Shown: positions 1 through 7,989, numbered from the stretch's first letter. The stretch: DNA of 21,900 nt from SSS58A sp041648155 (GCA_041648155.1 JBAZPL010000017.1:1-21900); one strand, 5' to 3'. A program made the numbers and translations. The notes: generated from the sequence alone by a model not told the origin.

Positions 1-603
1 CTCAAGATACTTCTCGTCGCGGCCGCCGGCTATTGCCTCGGATCGATCCCTTCGAGCTATTGCATGGGAAAGCTATTGAAGGGCATCGATCTCAGAGAGC
101 ACGGAAGCGGCAATCTCGGCGCGGCGAATACTTATAGGGTGCTCGGTCTTAAGGCGGCGATACCCGTCCTTCTCTTCGACGTCGGCAAGGGCTTCGTCGC
201 CGTACACTACCTGTCGAGATTGGGAGGAACGGGAACCGGGTTCGCCTTGGTGGCCGCGCTCGTCGTCGTCATCGGACACAACTACTCCATTTTCGTTCGT
301 TTTTCGGGAGGGAAGGGGGTCGGCGCCACCGCGGGAGCCTTTCTCGCGCTCGCACCGCAAGCCCTCGTTATGTGTTTTATCCTTTGGATCATCGCTCTGC
401 TCGCAACGCGGACAGTCTCGATAGCGAGCATCGCGAGCGCCGCATGCCTGCCGGCATCGATACCGATCGCGAACAGGCTGTTCGGCGCTCACGTGCATTA
501 TTCGATCACTGTGCTTGCCGTCGCCGCGGCGGTCGTCGTATTCGTGAAGCACCGCTCGAATATCGCGCGGTTGCGGGACGGCACGGAGAAAAAGATCTTC
601 TAG
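1..603 (+). CDS. plsY: Glycerol-3-phosphate acyltransferase PlsY (5' partial)
   Basis: PlsY is an inner-membrane enzyme that moves an acyl group from acyl-phosphate to glycerol-3-phosphate, the first step of phospholipid synthesis. The reading frame is open from base 1, so the gene starts just left of the window; only a few residues should be missing because the typical N-terminal motif GYCLGSIP is already present. Family signatures follow in order: LREHGSGNLGAAN, which is the glycine-rich phosphate-binding region, then FSGGKGVGATAG, and several hydrophobic membrane segments. The ATG at 64 lies inside the family homology and is not the true start. The stop lies 12 nt before gpsA, which makes the substrate glycerol-3-phosphate, so the two genes are very probably one operon. 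Identification is secure from the motifs. Confidence 0.95.
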   Translation, partial: LKILLVAAAGYCLGSIPSSYCMGKLLKGIDLREHGSGNLGAANTYRVLGLKAAIPVLLFDVGKGFVAVHYLSRLGGTGTGFALVAALVVVIGHNYSIFVRFSGGKGVGATAGAFLALAPQALVMCFILWIIALLATRTVSIASIASAACLPASIPIANRLFGAHVHYSITVLAVAAAVVVFVKHRSNIARLRDGTEKKIF

Positions 604-615
604 GCGGGAATATTC

Positions 616-1644
616 ATGACGGCAGGAAAACACGTCCATTCGGCCTGTGTAGCGGTGCTCGGCGCGGGGAGCTGGGGGACGACGCTCGCGATCCTGCTCG
701 ATGAAAAGGGGCACAAGGTTCGCCTGTGGGAGTATTTCCCCGACCTCGCCGATACCATCCGCCGGGACGGCGAAAACCGCCGCTTCCTGCCGGGAATCCC
801 GGTGCCGGGATCGATCCGGATCACATCCGTAATGGATGAGGCCCTCGACGGAGCGACGCGCATCGTATTCGTGACGCCGAGCCACACGATTCGCGGCGTC
901 GCGCGCATCGTACGATCATCGCCGGCATTCGACAAGCGAGCGATCATCATCAATGCGGCGAAAGGACTCGAGGAGCGCACACTCTGCAGAATGAGCGAGG
1001 TTCTATCCCAGGAGCTTCCAACTCCGAAACGGAGGATCGTCGGCCTCCTCGGCCCGAGCCATGCCGAGGAAGTGAGTAGACGAATGCCCACGTCCGTCGT
1101 GGTCACCGGAATCGATCCGGAGGTTCTGAAGGAGATTCAGGGCCTGTTCATGAACGAATATTTCCGCGTCTACACGAACACCGATCTTGTCGGAGTCGAG
1201 CTCGGTGTTTCCCTCAAGAACACGATCGCGATCGCGGCCGGGATCTGCGACGGGCTCGGATTCGGCGACAACACGAAAGCGGCCCTCATCACGCGCGGCC
1301 TCGCCGAGATGAAACGCCTCGCGTGCAAGATGGGAGGGAAGGAGGAGACGCTCAGCGGGCTCGCCGGCGTCGGCGATCTCATCGTCACGTGCATGAGCCG
1401 CCACAGCCGGAACCGCCATCTCGGGGAAGAGATCGGAAAGGGCAAGAAGCTCGCCGAAGTGCTCGGCGAGATGGTTATGGTGGCCGAAGGAGTGAAGACG
1501 ACGAGGGCGGCGGTAAAACTCGCTTCCCGAGCCGGGACGGAGCTCCCCATCGCGGAGCAGGTTCATCGCGTGCTCTTCCGCGGGAAGGATCCCCGCAGGG
1601 CGATCAAGGATCTTATGATTCGCAAGGCGAAGAAGGAGATGTAG
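616..1644 (+). CDS. gpsA: NAD(P)H-dependent glycerol-3-phosphate dehydrogenase
   Basis: GpsA reduces dihydroxyacetone phosphate to sn-glycerol-3-phosphate in the cytoplasm and so feeds PlsY encoded just upstream. The 342-residue protein has the usual length. It begins with a Rossmann dinucleotide-binding motif GAGSWG at residues 16-21. Further family motifs are NAAKGLE, LLGPSHAEEV, the catalytic lysine region VSLKNTIAIAAGICDGLGFG, and GVGDLIVTC, followed by the SRNRHLG substrate and cofactor region. The ATG at 616 follows a weak GGCGGGAA ribosome site. Nothing is missing or odd. Confidence 0.98.
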   Translation: MTAGKHVHSACVAVLGAGSWGTTLAILLDEKGHKVRLWEYFPDLADTIRRDGENRRFLPGIPVPGSIRITSVMDEALDGATRIVFVTPSHTIRGVARIVRSSPAFDKRAIIINAAKGLEERTLCRMSEVLSQELPTPKRRIVGLLGPSHAEEVSRRMPTSVVVTGIDPEVLKEIQGLFMNEYFRVYTNTDLVGVELGVSLKNTIAIAAGICDGLGFGDNTKAALITRGLAEMKRLACKMGGKEETLSGLAGVGDLIVTCMSRHSRNRHLGEEIGKGKKLAEVLGEMVMVAEGVKTTRAAVKLASRAGTELPIAEQVHRVLFRGKDPRRAIKDLMIRKAKKEM

Positions 1645-1690
1645 CGCCGCGGACGAGGAACGTTCCCGCGGCCTGCAAGGAAGCGTGGAT

Positions 1691-2056
1691 ATGATGATAG
1701 CGAACCAAAAGCTCTATTATTCGATCGGCGAGGTGAGCGACCTCCTCAAAGTGAAGCCGCATGTCCTCAGGTATTGGGAATCGCAATTTCCCGTTCTGAA
1801 CCCGAAGAAGAACCGGGCGGGCAACAGAACCTACCGCGTGCGGGACATCAAACTTCTGATCTCCATACAGACACTCCTGTACGACCGGAAATACACGATC
1901 GCGGGCGCGCGCCGAAAGCTCAAGGATTTCAACAACGATCCTTCGATCATCGCGGAGCAGCTCAACATTCCATTCGCCGATCCCGAAAAACGGCGAATTC
2001 TCACATCTCTCCGGAAAGGTCTCCTGGAGCTCAGAGAGCTCGTTGAAACGCTCTGA
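1691..2056 (+). CDS. MerR-family transcriptional regulator
   Basis: This is a small cytoplasmic DNA-binding protein of about 121 residues. The N-terminal half is a typical MerR winged helix-turn-helix: YSIGEVSDLLKVKPHVLRYWE, then NRTYRVRDIKLL and IQTLLYDRKYTIAGARRKL. There is no long C-terminal effector domain and no metal-binding cysteine set, so a ligand cannot be predicted. A GTG at 1685 is in frame, but the AAGGA site at 1677-1681 is spaced correctly for the ATG at 1691, so that start is preferred. It lies 46 nt behind gpsA on the same strand and may be read through with it. MerR-like genes of this size near tRNA-Pro and surE occur in other Gram-negative bacteria as far as I recall. Target genes are unknown. 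Confidence 0.9.
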   Translation: MMIANQKLYYSIGEVSDLLKVKPHVLRYWESQFPVLNPKKNRAGNRTYRVRDIKLLISIQTLLYDRKYTIAGARRKLKDFNNDPSIIAEQLNIPFADPEKRRILTSLRKGLLELRELVETL

Positions 2057-2129
2057 AACTCCCGTAGCGCGATCCCCGAATCCGGCGCCCTCACCGGACC
2101 GGAAGATGCGCTCGTCGCGTCAAATTCCC

Positions 2130-2159
2130 TTGTGTTCAACCCGGAAACGATGATATTGT
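2130..2159 (+). promoter_or_regulatory. Possible promoter of tRNA-Pro(GGG)
   Basis: TTGTGT at 2130-2135 is followed after 18 nt by TATTGT at 2154-2159; GATATT at 2152-2157 with a 16-nt spacer is an alternative -10. The predicted transcription start would be only a few bases before the tRNA. The match is moderate; placement is the main support. Confidence 0.35.
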
Positions 2160-2170
2160 ATCGGCAAGGT

Positions 2171-2248
<78 letters not shown>

Positions 2249-2268
2249 ATAATTTTATTCGTGAAGGC

Positions 2269-3111
2269 ATGATCTCATATATTCTATATCGTACGGCGTC
2301 CTTCCTCGCGGGCTCGCTCCCCCAGGCACTAAGCACGAGAATCGCCGCATCCGTAGCGTTCCTCTTCTACGCCTTCAGACCCCCGATACGGAGAAACGTG
2401 CGGACCAATTTCGAGAAACTCGGAATGCGCCCGAAGAGCACGTTTCCCGTTTTCCGAAACTTCTCTCGCACCGTCACCGATCTCTTGCGACTCTCACACA
2501 TGAGCCGGGACGGGCTCATGGCCCTGTGCCGCGCCCGCGGCATCGAGAATCTCGACCTCGCCCTGAAGAAGGGAAGGGGAGCGATCCTCTTCGCCCCCCA
2601 CCTCGGTCCCTGGGAGCTCGCCGGAGCCTGCATGAGCTCCATCGGATACCGGATGCATACCGTCGCGCTCGAGCACCCGTCGGCGCGCGTGACGCACTTT
2701 CTGAGCGAGATACGGAATGCCTGGGGCGTCAGGGATTATTCGTCCCGCTCGTGCGGCACGGCGCTCATGAGGGCCCTCGGAAAGGGAGAAACAATCGTTC
2801 TTCTCGTCGACCGCAGTTTCTCTCGAAGGGGCATGCGGCTGCGCTTTCTCGATACCGACGTTCTTCTCCCCGACGGCCACGTCACCCTCTCGCTGCGCTC
2901 AGGCGCCCCGCTGCTCCCGTGCTGTTCCTGGTACACTCCCGAAGGCGGAATCGAGGTTGTCGTCGGCAAGGAGATACGCATACCGGACTCGGGAGATTCT
3001 CGCGCTGCGATCGGGCGCGCATGCATGGAAAGGATCGAAGAATTCGTGCGATCGCATCCCGAGCAGTGGTTTGCATTCGACCACCTCTGGGAGGCGGAGC
3101 GGCATGCTTGA
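2269..3111 (+). CDS. LpxL/HtrB-like lysophospholipid (lipid A) acyltransferase
   Basis: This 280-residue protein belongs to the LpxL/LpxM/HtrB acyltransferase family, which adds secondary acyl chains to lipid A at the inner membrane. An N-terminal hydrophobic segment (about residues 8-30) is followed by the catalytic block APHLGPWELAGA with the HX4E motif H111 to E116. A second family block VLLVDRSFSRRGMRLRFLD and the GAPLLPCCSW region follow. The C-terminal HPEQWFAFDHLWE corresponds to the family's PEQWxWxHxR/WK end. A GAAGG site precedes the ATG. The stop overlaps the start of the glycosyltransferase by 8 nt, which suggests translational coupling. Which lipid is acylated cannot be told; other family members acylate glycolipids such as phosphatidylinositol mannosides. 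Confidence 0.88.
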   Translation: MISYILYRTASFLAGSLPQALSTRIAASVAFLFYAFRPPIRRNVRTNFEKLGMRPKSTFPVFRNFSRTVTDLLRLSHMSRDGLMALCRARGIENLDLALKKGRGAILFAPHLGPWELAGACMSSIGYRMHTVALEHPSARVTHFLSEIRNAWGVRDYSSRSCGTALMRALGKGETIVLLVDRSFSRRGMRLRFLDTDVLLPDGHVTLSLRSGAPLLPCCSWYTPEGGIEVVVGKEIRIPDSGDSRAAIGRACMERIEEFVRSHPEQWFAFDHLWEAERHA

Positions 3112-3781
3112 ACGTTTCGCGGCGATAGTTCCCGCATACAACGCGGCTCCATTTATCGAGCCCGTGCTCGCATCGATCTCGCGCCACATCCCGGCGCCCC
3201 ATATCGTCGTCGTGGACGACGGATCGACCGACGAAACGGCGCTCGCCGCACAACGCTGCGGTGTCCGCGTCGTTCGGCACGAAGCCAACAGGGGAAAGGG
3301 AGCGGCCATCCGGACCGCGCAGCAGATCGTCGGCTCGCTGCCCGGAATCGACGCCGTCGTCATGCTCGACGCGGACGGACAGCACGATCCCGAGGAGATA
3401 CCGCGCTTCGCGGAGGAATTCATGAAGGGGAAGGCCGACCTCATCGTCGGGAACCGTATGGCGGCCGCCGGTGCGATGCCCGCGATTCGCGTTTTCACGA
3501 ATCGGCTTACCTCGGCGATCGTGAGCCTCAGGGCCGGCCAACGGATCCCGGACAGCCAGAACGGCTACCGGCTCGTCCGCGCCTCGCTCCTCGGGAGGCT
3601 CGAACTCGTCACGTCCCGGTACGAGATCGACAGTGAAATCATCATCAAGGCCTGCCGTGCGGGGGGCAAGGCGTCATCGATTCCCGTCCGCACGATTTAC
3701 GGGAGCGAAAAGAGCGCGATCCATCCCCTGCGCGACACATACCGTTTCATTGCTCTGGTCACGAGAAGCCTTTTCTGGTAG
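3104..3781 (+). CDS. Glycosyltransferase family 2 (dolichol-phosphate-mannose-synthase-like)
   Basis: This 225-residue GT-A fold enzyme transfers a sugar from a nucleotide donor, often to a polyprenyl phosphate or lipid acceptor at the inner membrane. Visible motifs are AAIVPAYNAAPFIEPVL at the N terminus, VVVDDGSTDET for nucleotide binding, NRGKGAAIRTA, and the metal-binding MLDADGQHDPEEIP, followed by VGNRM. The C terminus ends in a short hydrophobic segment. The ATG at 3104 is chosen because the family homology begins there and because it overlaps the upstream stop. An in-frame ATG at 2957 would add residues with no family match. Pairing with an acyltransferase suggests joint work on an envelope glycolipid, which is inference. 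Confidence 0.9.
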   Translation: MLERFAAIVPAYNAAPFIEPVLASISRHIPAPHIVVVDDGSTDETALAAQRCGVRVVRHEANRGKGAAIRTAQQIVGSLPGIDAVVMLDADGQHDPEEIPRFAEEFMKGKADLIVGNRMAAAGAMPAIRVFTNRLTSAIVSLRAGQRIPDSQNGYRLVRASLLGRLELVTSRYEIDSEIIIKACRAGGKASSIPVRTIYGSEKSAIHPLRDTYRFIALVTRSLFW

Positions 3782-3825
3782 CATCCCCTTTTTCGGGAAC
3801 ACGTATCATTTGCAGGGAGCGGACC

Positions 3826-4605
3826 ATGGACGCCGAAAAAACGATCCTCATAACCAACGACGACGGAATAGGCGCCGAAGGTCTCGGCGCGCTCGTGCGC
3901 GCCCTCGACGGGATCGGTCGCCTCATGATCGTGGCCCCCGAGCAGGAGCAGAGCGCATCGAGCCATGCGATAACCCTCGACAAGCCCCTCAGAATCAAGG
4001 AGCATTCTCCGTTGAAATACAGCGTCTCGGGAACTCCCACCGATTGCGTCATTCTTGCCATTCACGGAATTCTCACAAAAAAACCGGATCTCGTTGTTTC
4101 CGGGATCAATCACGGACCAAACATGGGGGAGGACGTCACCTATTCCGGCACCGTCGCCGCCGCGATCGAAGGGTGCATTCTCGGCATCAATTCCATGGCG
4201 GTATCGCTGGCAGCGTGGGAAGGCGCCTCGTTCGACGGCGCCGCGATCGCCGCCCGCCGGCTCGCGCGCGCGCTCATCGACATGAAAAGCGACAAAGCCC
4301 AGCTCTGGAACGTCAACGTTCCCGCGATTCCCGCGCCGGCCATCAAAGGGATCAAGGTGACGAAGCTCGGCTCGCGCATATACAACGATATCATCGTCAG
4401 GAAAAAAGACCCCCGGGGAAAGGATTACTTCTGGATCGGCGGAGCGGAGCCCGGATGGAATGCCGGCGAAAACACCGACTTCGCGGCCGTGAGCGCGGGA
4501 TACGTTTCGATCACGCCGCTCAGGCTCGATTTCACGGACCATGAAGGCATCGTCGAGCTGGAGGAACAGGGGCTCACATGGAATCCGGAAATCATTACGC
4601 GATAG
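3826..4605 (+). CDS. surE: 5'/3'-nucleotidase SurE
   Basis: SurE is a metal-dependent phosphatase that hydrolyses nucleoside 5'- and 3'-monophosphates and is linked to stationary-phase survival. The 259-residue protein has the family signature ILITNDDGIGAEG with metal-binding D12 and D13. The SASSHAITL loop, SVSGTPTDCV, and SGINHGPNMGEDVTYSGTVAAAIEG, which carries the metal-binding asparagine and active-site residues, follow. A GGGAG site precedes the ATG. The 3' end overlaps pcm by 28 nt, as in many bacteria where the two genes are paired. It begins the surE-pcm-nlpD-rpoS block. Confidence 0.98.
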   Translation: MDAEKTILITNDDGIGAEGLGALVRALDGIGRLMIVAPEQEQSASSHAITLDKPLRIKEHSPLKYSVSGTPTDCVILAIHGILTKKPDLVVSGINHGPNMGEDVTYSGTVAAAIEGCILGINSMAVSLAAWEGASFDGAAIAARRLARALIDMKSDKAQLWNVNVPAIPAPAIKGIKVTKLGSRIYNDIIVRKKDPRGKDYFWIGGAEPGWNAGENTDFAAVSAGYVSITPLRLDFTDHEGIVELEEQGLTWNPEIITR

Positions 4606-5219
4606 CGCGCCGCCGAATGGTTAGCGATCAGCTCCGCGCGCGAGGAATCACCGACGAACGTGTTCTCAAGGCGTTCCTTGCCCTGCCGCGCCACCGTTTC
4701 GTCGACGCAGCTGTCGGAAGCAGGGCATATGACGACTGCTCCTTTCCGATCGGCTATGATCAGACAATTTCCCAGCCCTATACGATCGCGTTCATGGTTC
4801 AGTCGCTCGACGTGAAGCGGTTGAACCGCGTGCTCGAGATCGGAACGGGATCAGGCTATCAAACCGCGATACTCTCGCTTCTCGCCCGCGACGTGTTTTC
4901 GATCGAGAGGCTCGCTCCGCTCCTCAAGAAGGCGGAAAGCGCGTTGGGCGGAATCCGGACGGGAAGCATCCGGGTGAAGGTGGCCGACGGCGCTCTCGGC
5001 TGGGCAAGCTACGCACCGTTCGATCGTATCATCGTATCGGCGGCAATGCCCGAGCGTCCGCTGAAGCTCCTGGAGCAGCTGGCCGACGGCGGCCGGCTCA
5101 TCGCGCCCATCAGCGAGAGCGCCGAGTGCATCATTCTCTTCACAAAGCAGGGCGAGAGCGTCACGGAGCAGCGCCTCGCCCGGTGTTCCTTCGTTCCCCT
5201 GTTGAAAGGAGAAGGGTAA
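4578..5219 (+). CDS. pcm: Protein-L-isoaspartate O-methyltransferase
   Basis: Pcm methylates L-isoaspartyl residues in aged proteins using S-adenosylmethionine and so starts their repair in the cytoplasm. The 213-residue protein has the usual length. The N-terminal RRRMVSDQLRARGITDERVL is typical, LPRHRFVD and SFPIGYDQTISQPYTIAFM form the substrate region, and EIGTGSGYQTAIL (E87 to G93) is SAM motif I. DRIIVSAAMPERPLKLLEQLADGGRLIAPI is the conserved C-terminal half. The ATG at 4578 is preferred over one at 4617 because the residues before the second match the family. Its stop directly abuts the start of the next gene. Confidence 0.97.
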   Translation: MESGNHYAIARRRMVSDQLRARGITDERVLKAFLALPRHRFVDAAVGSRAYDDCSFPIGYDQTISQPYTIAFMVQSLDVKRLNRVLEIGTGSGYQTAILSLLARDVFSIERLAPLLKKAESALGGIRTGSIRVKVADGALGWASYAPFDRIIVSAAMPERPLKLLEQLADGGRLIAPISESAECIILFTKQGESVTEQRLARCSFVPLLKGEG

Positions 5220-5729
5220 GTGGATTTCCTTCTGTTGACAACGGCGCTTTCTCACCGGCTCTGGACCTTTCTCATCGCCATGCTTCCGCTCGCGGAGCTC
5301 AGGGGTTCCATTCCGTACGCGACGTTTGTTTTGAAAATGCATTGGCAGGAAGCCCTTGTCCTGTCGATTATCGGAAATTTCATTCCCGTGATCCCCTTTC
5401 TCTTTTTTCTCGAGCGCTTCACGGAACGGCTCATGAAATATCCGCGTCTGAACCGTTTCATGACCTGGACCTTCAACAGGACGCGGAGCAAGAGTTCGGC
5501 GATCGAGAAGTTCGAGGCGGTCGGGCTCGCTCTTTTCGTCGGCGTGCCGCTCCCGCTCACGGGGGCGTGGTCGGGATGTGTGGCCGCATACCTCTTCCGC
5601 ATTCCGATGCGCCACTCCATTCCGGCGATCTTCGGGGGGATCCTCATCGCCGGCGTCCTGGTGACGCTTGTTTGCCTCGGCGTTATAAGGGGCGCCGACA
5701 TATTCCTGGGGAATTGGGGCCGCCGCTGA
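5220..5729 (+). CDS. COG2426 'small multidrug export' family membrane protein
   Basis: This 169-residue inner-membrane protein has about four or five hydrophobic segments. LPLAELRGSIPYA near residues 20-32, GNFIPVIPFLFFLERF, the hydrophilic middle, and VGVPLPLTGAWSGCVAAYL followed by FGGILIAGVLVT are the marks of the COG2426 family. The family name 'small multidrug export protein' is historical and transport activity is not well shown. It starts with GTG immediately after the pcm stop, with AAGGAG at 5207-5212 as ribosome site, so it is certainly co-transcribed with pcm. Its place between pcm and the NlpD-like gene is an insertion relative to E. coli. Confidence 0.88.
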   Translation: MDFLLLTTALSHRLWTFLIAMLPLAELRGSIPYATFVLKMHWQEALVLSIIGNFIPVIPFLFFLERFTERLMKYPRLNRFMTWTFNRTRSKSSAIEKFEAVGLALFVGVPLPLTGAWSGCVAAYLFRIPMRHSIPAIFGGILIAGVLVTLVCLGVIRGADIFLGNWGRR

Positions 5730-5766
5730 GGGGATGGGCAGTAAGCAGGGCATGCAATAAATTCCT

Positions 5767-5795
5767 TTGAGATATTCTGCGCCGGATGTTATGCT
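5767..5795 (+). promoter_or_regulatory. Promoter of tRNA-Pro(CGG)
   Basis: TTGAGA at 5767-5772 and TATGCT at 5790-5795 are separated by an ideal 17 nt. The expected start point lies about 5 nt before the tRNA 5' end. Since no terminator follows the tRNA, this promoter may also read into the M23 lipoprotein and sigma-factor genes. Confidence 0.6.
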
Positions 5796-5806
5796 TACGG
5801 TACGGT

Positions 5807-5884
5807 CGGGGCGTAGCGCAGCCCGGTTAGCGCGCCTGGTTCGGGACCAGGAGGTCGGTGGTTCAACTCCACTCGCCCCGACCA
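5807..5884 (+). tRNA. tRNA-Pro, anticodon CGG
   Basis: A complete cloverleaf is visible: acceptor stem CGGGGCG/CGCCCCG, D stem GCGC/GCGC, and anticodon stem CCTGG/CCAGG with loop TTCGGGA, placing anticodon CGG at 5842-5844. The T arm contains GGTGG-TTCAACT-CCACT. ACCA is encoded at 5881-5884. The acceptor and D stems are identical to those of the tRNA-Pro(GGG) at 2171. The gene sits inside the surE-rpoS block, 27 nt before the M23 gene start. Confidence 0.97.
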
Positions 5885-5910
5885 TTTTATGGACTCCCAT
5901 CATTCGGAAT

Positions 5911-6588
5911 ATGAATCAGTCCGCTTTTGATCTCCCCGATCGTATGGTTACAGCCGGTATCTCCCGGCGAATTTCGTCCCGAAAGTCGTTCCGGGCATCC
6001 GCCTGGATCTTCTTCGCCGCCGGAATCGTGTCTTTTCATGCGATGAACGGATGCGCGCCCGCGCCGAAATACCGCGCCCATCCGGAGACGCGCTCGCTCG
6101 CCGCTCAAGATACCGCACGCCGTGACAGCGGAATACCCAACCTCGGAATCCGGCTATACCCTCCGGTGAAGGACTTCAGCCCTGCGCGCATCACGAGCCC
6201 TTTCGGGATCGGGTCTTCGAACAGCCGACGGCACGACGGTGTAGACATCAAAGCCGCGTCGGGAGAGGAAATTCTCGCGGCCGCCTCCGGTATCGTCGCC
6301 TTTTCCGGACGCAAGCGGGGGTACGGCACCGTCGTGATTCTCGATCACCGAAACGGAGTCAGCACCCTGTACGCCCATCTTTTCTACGCGTCCGTGCGGC
6401 AGGGAGAATCGATCGGGGCGGGAGAAACCGTCGGTCGAGCCGGCAAGCGCGGCAGGACAACGGGAACGCACCTGCATTTCGAGGTGCGGCGCAGCGGCTC
6501 TCCGATTGATCCCGTACCTCACCTTTGGCTTGATTCCGCGGGGGGTAGGCGTCATAATGGGGACCATGGATTCCAAACGGGAGGATGA
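5911..6588 (+). CDS. NlpD-like M23-family peptidoglycan hydrolase lipoprotein
   Basis: The protein has a basic N terminus, a hydrophobic segment (about residues 30-47) and a lipobox-like MNGC, so it is probably an envelope lipoprotein. The C-terminal half is an M23 LytM domain: ITSPFGIG, then RHDGVDIKAASGEEILAAASGIV with the first zinc ligands His and Asp, VILDHRNGVSTLYAHL, and GTHLHFEVR with the HxH ligands. All zinc residues are present, unlike in E. coli NlpD, whose LytM domain is degenerate. No LysM repeat is visible and the linker is short. The ATG at 5911 lacks a clear ribosome site; ATG 5944 is an alternative. The gene overlaps the sigma-factor gene, matching the classical nlpD-rpoS pair. 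Confidence 0.88.
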   Translation: MNQSAFDLPDRMVTAGISRRISSRKSFRASAWIFFAAGIVSFHAMNGCAPAPKYRAHPETRSLAAQDTARRDSGIPNLGIRLYPPVKDFSPARITSPFGIGSSNSRRHDGVDIKAASGEEILAAASGIVAFSGRKRGYGTVVILDHRNGVSTLYAHLFYASVRQGESIGAGETVGRAGKRGRTTGTHLHFEVRRSGSPIDPVPHLWLDSAGGRRHNGDHGFQTGG

Positions 6589-7411
6589 CGGGCTTCAAAT
6601 ACGCTACCTCAAGGAGATCAACCGGTATCCATTGCTCTCAGCCCAGGAGGAGGTCGACCTGGCCCGGAAGGCGAGAGACGGAGACGTCGAAGCACGAAGG
6701 ACCCTCATCGTCGCCAATCTCCGACTCGTCATAACGATTGCCCGGACCTTTTTATCCTACCGCGTTCCTTTCCTCGACCTCGTCGAGGAGGGCAATCTGG
6801 GCCTTATCAAGGCCGTGGGGAAGTTCGATCCGGACCGCGGCTTCCGATTCAGCACATACGCATCCTGGTGGATACGGCAAGCAATGGTCCGGGCGATTTC
6901 GGACTCTTCGCGAACTATCCGCATCCCCATCCATATATTTCAGCTCATGACGCGGTATGTCGCCCTTGGGCAAGAACCGCGGATCGAAAAGCTCTCGATG
7001 GAAGAGAAGGCGAAGCGCCTCAAGATCTCGGTAAAACGATATCGCATGATCGAGGAGCTCGTTGAGAATATTAAAGCGCTCGATCTCGCGAGCAGCATTG
7101 ACGCGTACGAACAGCTGACGCGCTCCATCGAACCGGAAACGGGCACCGATCCGGAAAAGATCATCCTTCAGCAGATGGAAAACGAGAGCTTCGCGGAGAT
7201 CATGGAACGGCTTTCGGACAGGGAGAAGCTGATACTTCGTATCAGATACGGTTTTAACGACGGAGAGCCCCATACGCTCGCGGAGACCGGAGACGCGGTC
7301 AACGTTTCCCGCGAGCGGGTGCGCCAGCTCGAGATGAGGGCGCTCCGCAAGCTCCGTATTTTGCTTGGGGGGGCGCGGGAATCGCACGAGGATCAAAAGG
7401 AGAGGCGATGA
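6557..7411 (+). CDS. RpoS-like group 2 sigma-70 factor
   Basis: This 284-residue RNA polymerase sigma factor lacks region 1.1. Region 1.2 is IRYLKEINRYPLLSAQEEVDLA, and region 2 includes ANLRLVITIARTF, FLDLVEEGNLGLIKAVGKFDP and FRFSTYASWWIRQAMVRAI, which contact core enzyme and the -10 element. RTIRIPIHI is the start of region 3, and region 4 is LSDREKLILRIRYGF through VSRERVRQLEMRALRKLR, the -35 binding helix-turn-helix. Position after surE, pcm and an M23 lipoprotein gene makes a general-stress RpoS role likely, but this is inferred from order. ATG 6557 follows GGGGGTAGG; ATG 6566 is an alternative. It overlaps the upstream gene by 32 nt and apt by 4 nt. Confidence 0.9.
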   Translation: MGTMDSKREDDGLQIRYLKEINRYPLLSAQEEVDLARKARDGDVEARRTLIVANLRLVITIARTFLSYRVPFLDLVEEGNLGLIKAVGKFDPDRGFRFSTYASWWIRQAMVRAISDSSRTIRIPIHIFQLMTRYVALGQEPRIEKLSMEEKAKRLKISVKRYRMIEELVENIKALDLASSIDAYEQLTRSIEPETGTDPEKIILQQMENESFAEIMERLSDREKLILRIRYGFNDGEPHTLAETGDAVNVSRERVRQLEMRALRKLRILLGGARESHEDQKERR

Positions 7412-7926
7412 ATGGATCCATAAAGAACTTTATCAGGGAAATTCCCGATTTTCCGAAGAGCGGAATCCTCTTCAGGGACATCACTCCTGCGCTGCTCGAT
7501 CCGAAAGTCTTTGCGACGATCTGCGACGAACTCCATGCGCATTGTAGAAGCATGCCCATAGCCAAAGTAGCGGCGGTTGAATCTCGCGGATTCATTTTCG
7601 CGTCGGTCCTCGCGTACAAGATGGGAATCGGATTCATCCCGCTGAGAAAGCCGGGCAAACTCCCCTGGAAAACGATTCAGGAGAAGTATTCACTCGAATA
7701 CGGCGAAGCGGCGATCGAGATGCATCTCGACGCAGTGGCGGCGGGTGAGAGGATCCTCATTCTCGACGATCTCCTCGCGACAGGGGGGACGGCCGCTGCG
7801 GCGGCCCGCCTCATCGAGCGCCAGGGGGGAATCGTCGAGGAACTGGTTTTTCTCATCGAGCTTGCCGCTCTCAATGGCAGGGAGAATCTCAAGAAGCGCA
7901 GGATATTCAGCCTCATGCTGTACTGA
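7408..7926 (+). CDS. apt: Adenine phosphoribosyltransferase
   Basis: Apt salvages adenine by joining it to PRPP to form AMP in the cytoplasm. The 172-residue length fits. Motifs are IREIPDFPKSGILFRDITPAL at the N terminus, VESRGFIFAS, the hood region IPLRKPGKLPW, and the PRPP-binding loop ILILDDLLATGGTAAA with D120, D121 and the following LATGGT. The start codon overlaps the sigma-factor stop as ATGA, so the two are translationally coupled and apt is probably transcribed with the rpoS-like gene. Confidence 0.97.
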   Translation: MNGSIKNFIREIPDFPKSGILFRDITPALLDPKVFATICDELHAHCRSMPIAKVAAVESRGFIFASVLAYKMGIGFIPLRKPGKLPWKTIQEKYSLEYGEAAIEMHLDAVAAGERILILDDLLATGGTAAAAARLIERQGGIVEELVFLIELAALNGRENLKKRRIFSLMLY

Positions 7927-7941
7927 GTCTCCCGATTTCAT

Positions 7942-7970
7942 TTGCGAATCGCTCCCGAGGTCGATAGAAT
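7942..7970 (+). promoter_or_regulatory. Promoter of tRNA-Arg(CCT)
   Basis: TTGCGA at 7942-7947 and TAGAAT at 7965-7970 are separated by 17 nt. The expected start is near 7977, about 13 nt before the tRNA. Confidence 0.55.
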
Positions 7971-7989
7971 AAGGGGTCCCGCGATCGTC

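Noticed and set aside
5767..5910. Longer N terminus for the M23 protein
   Set aside because: The extension would run through the tRNA-Pro gene and its promoter.
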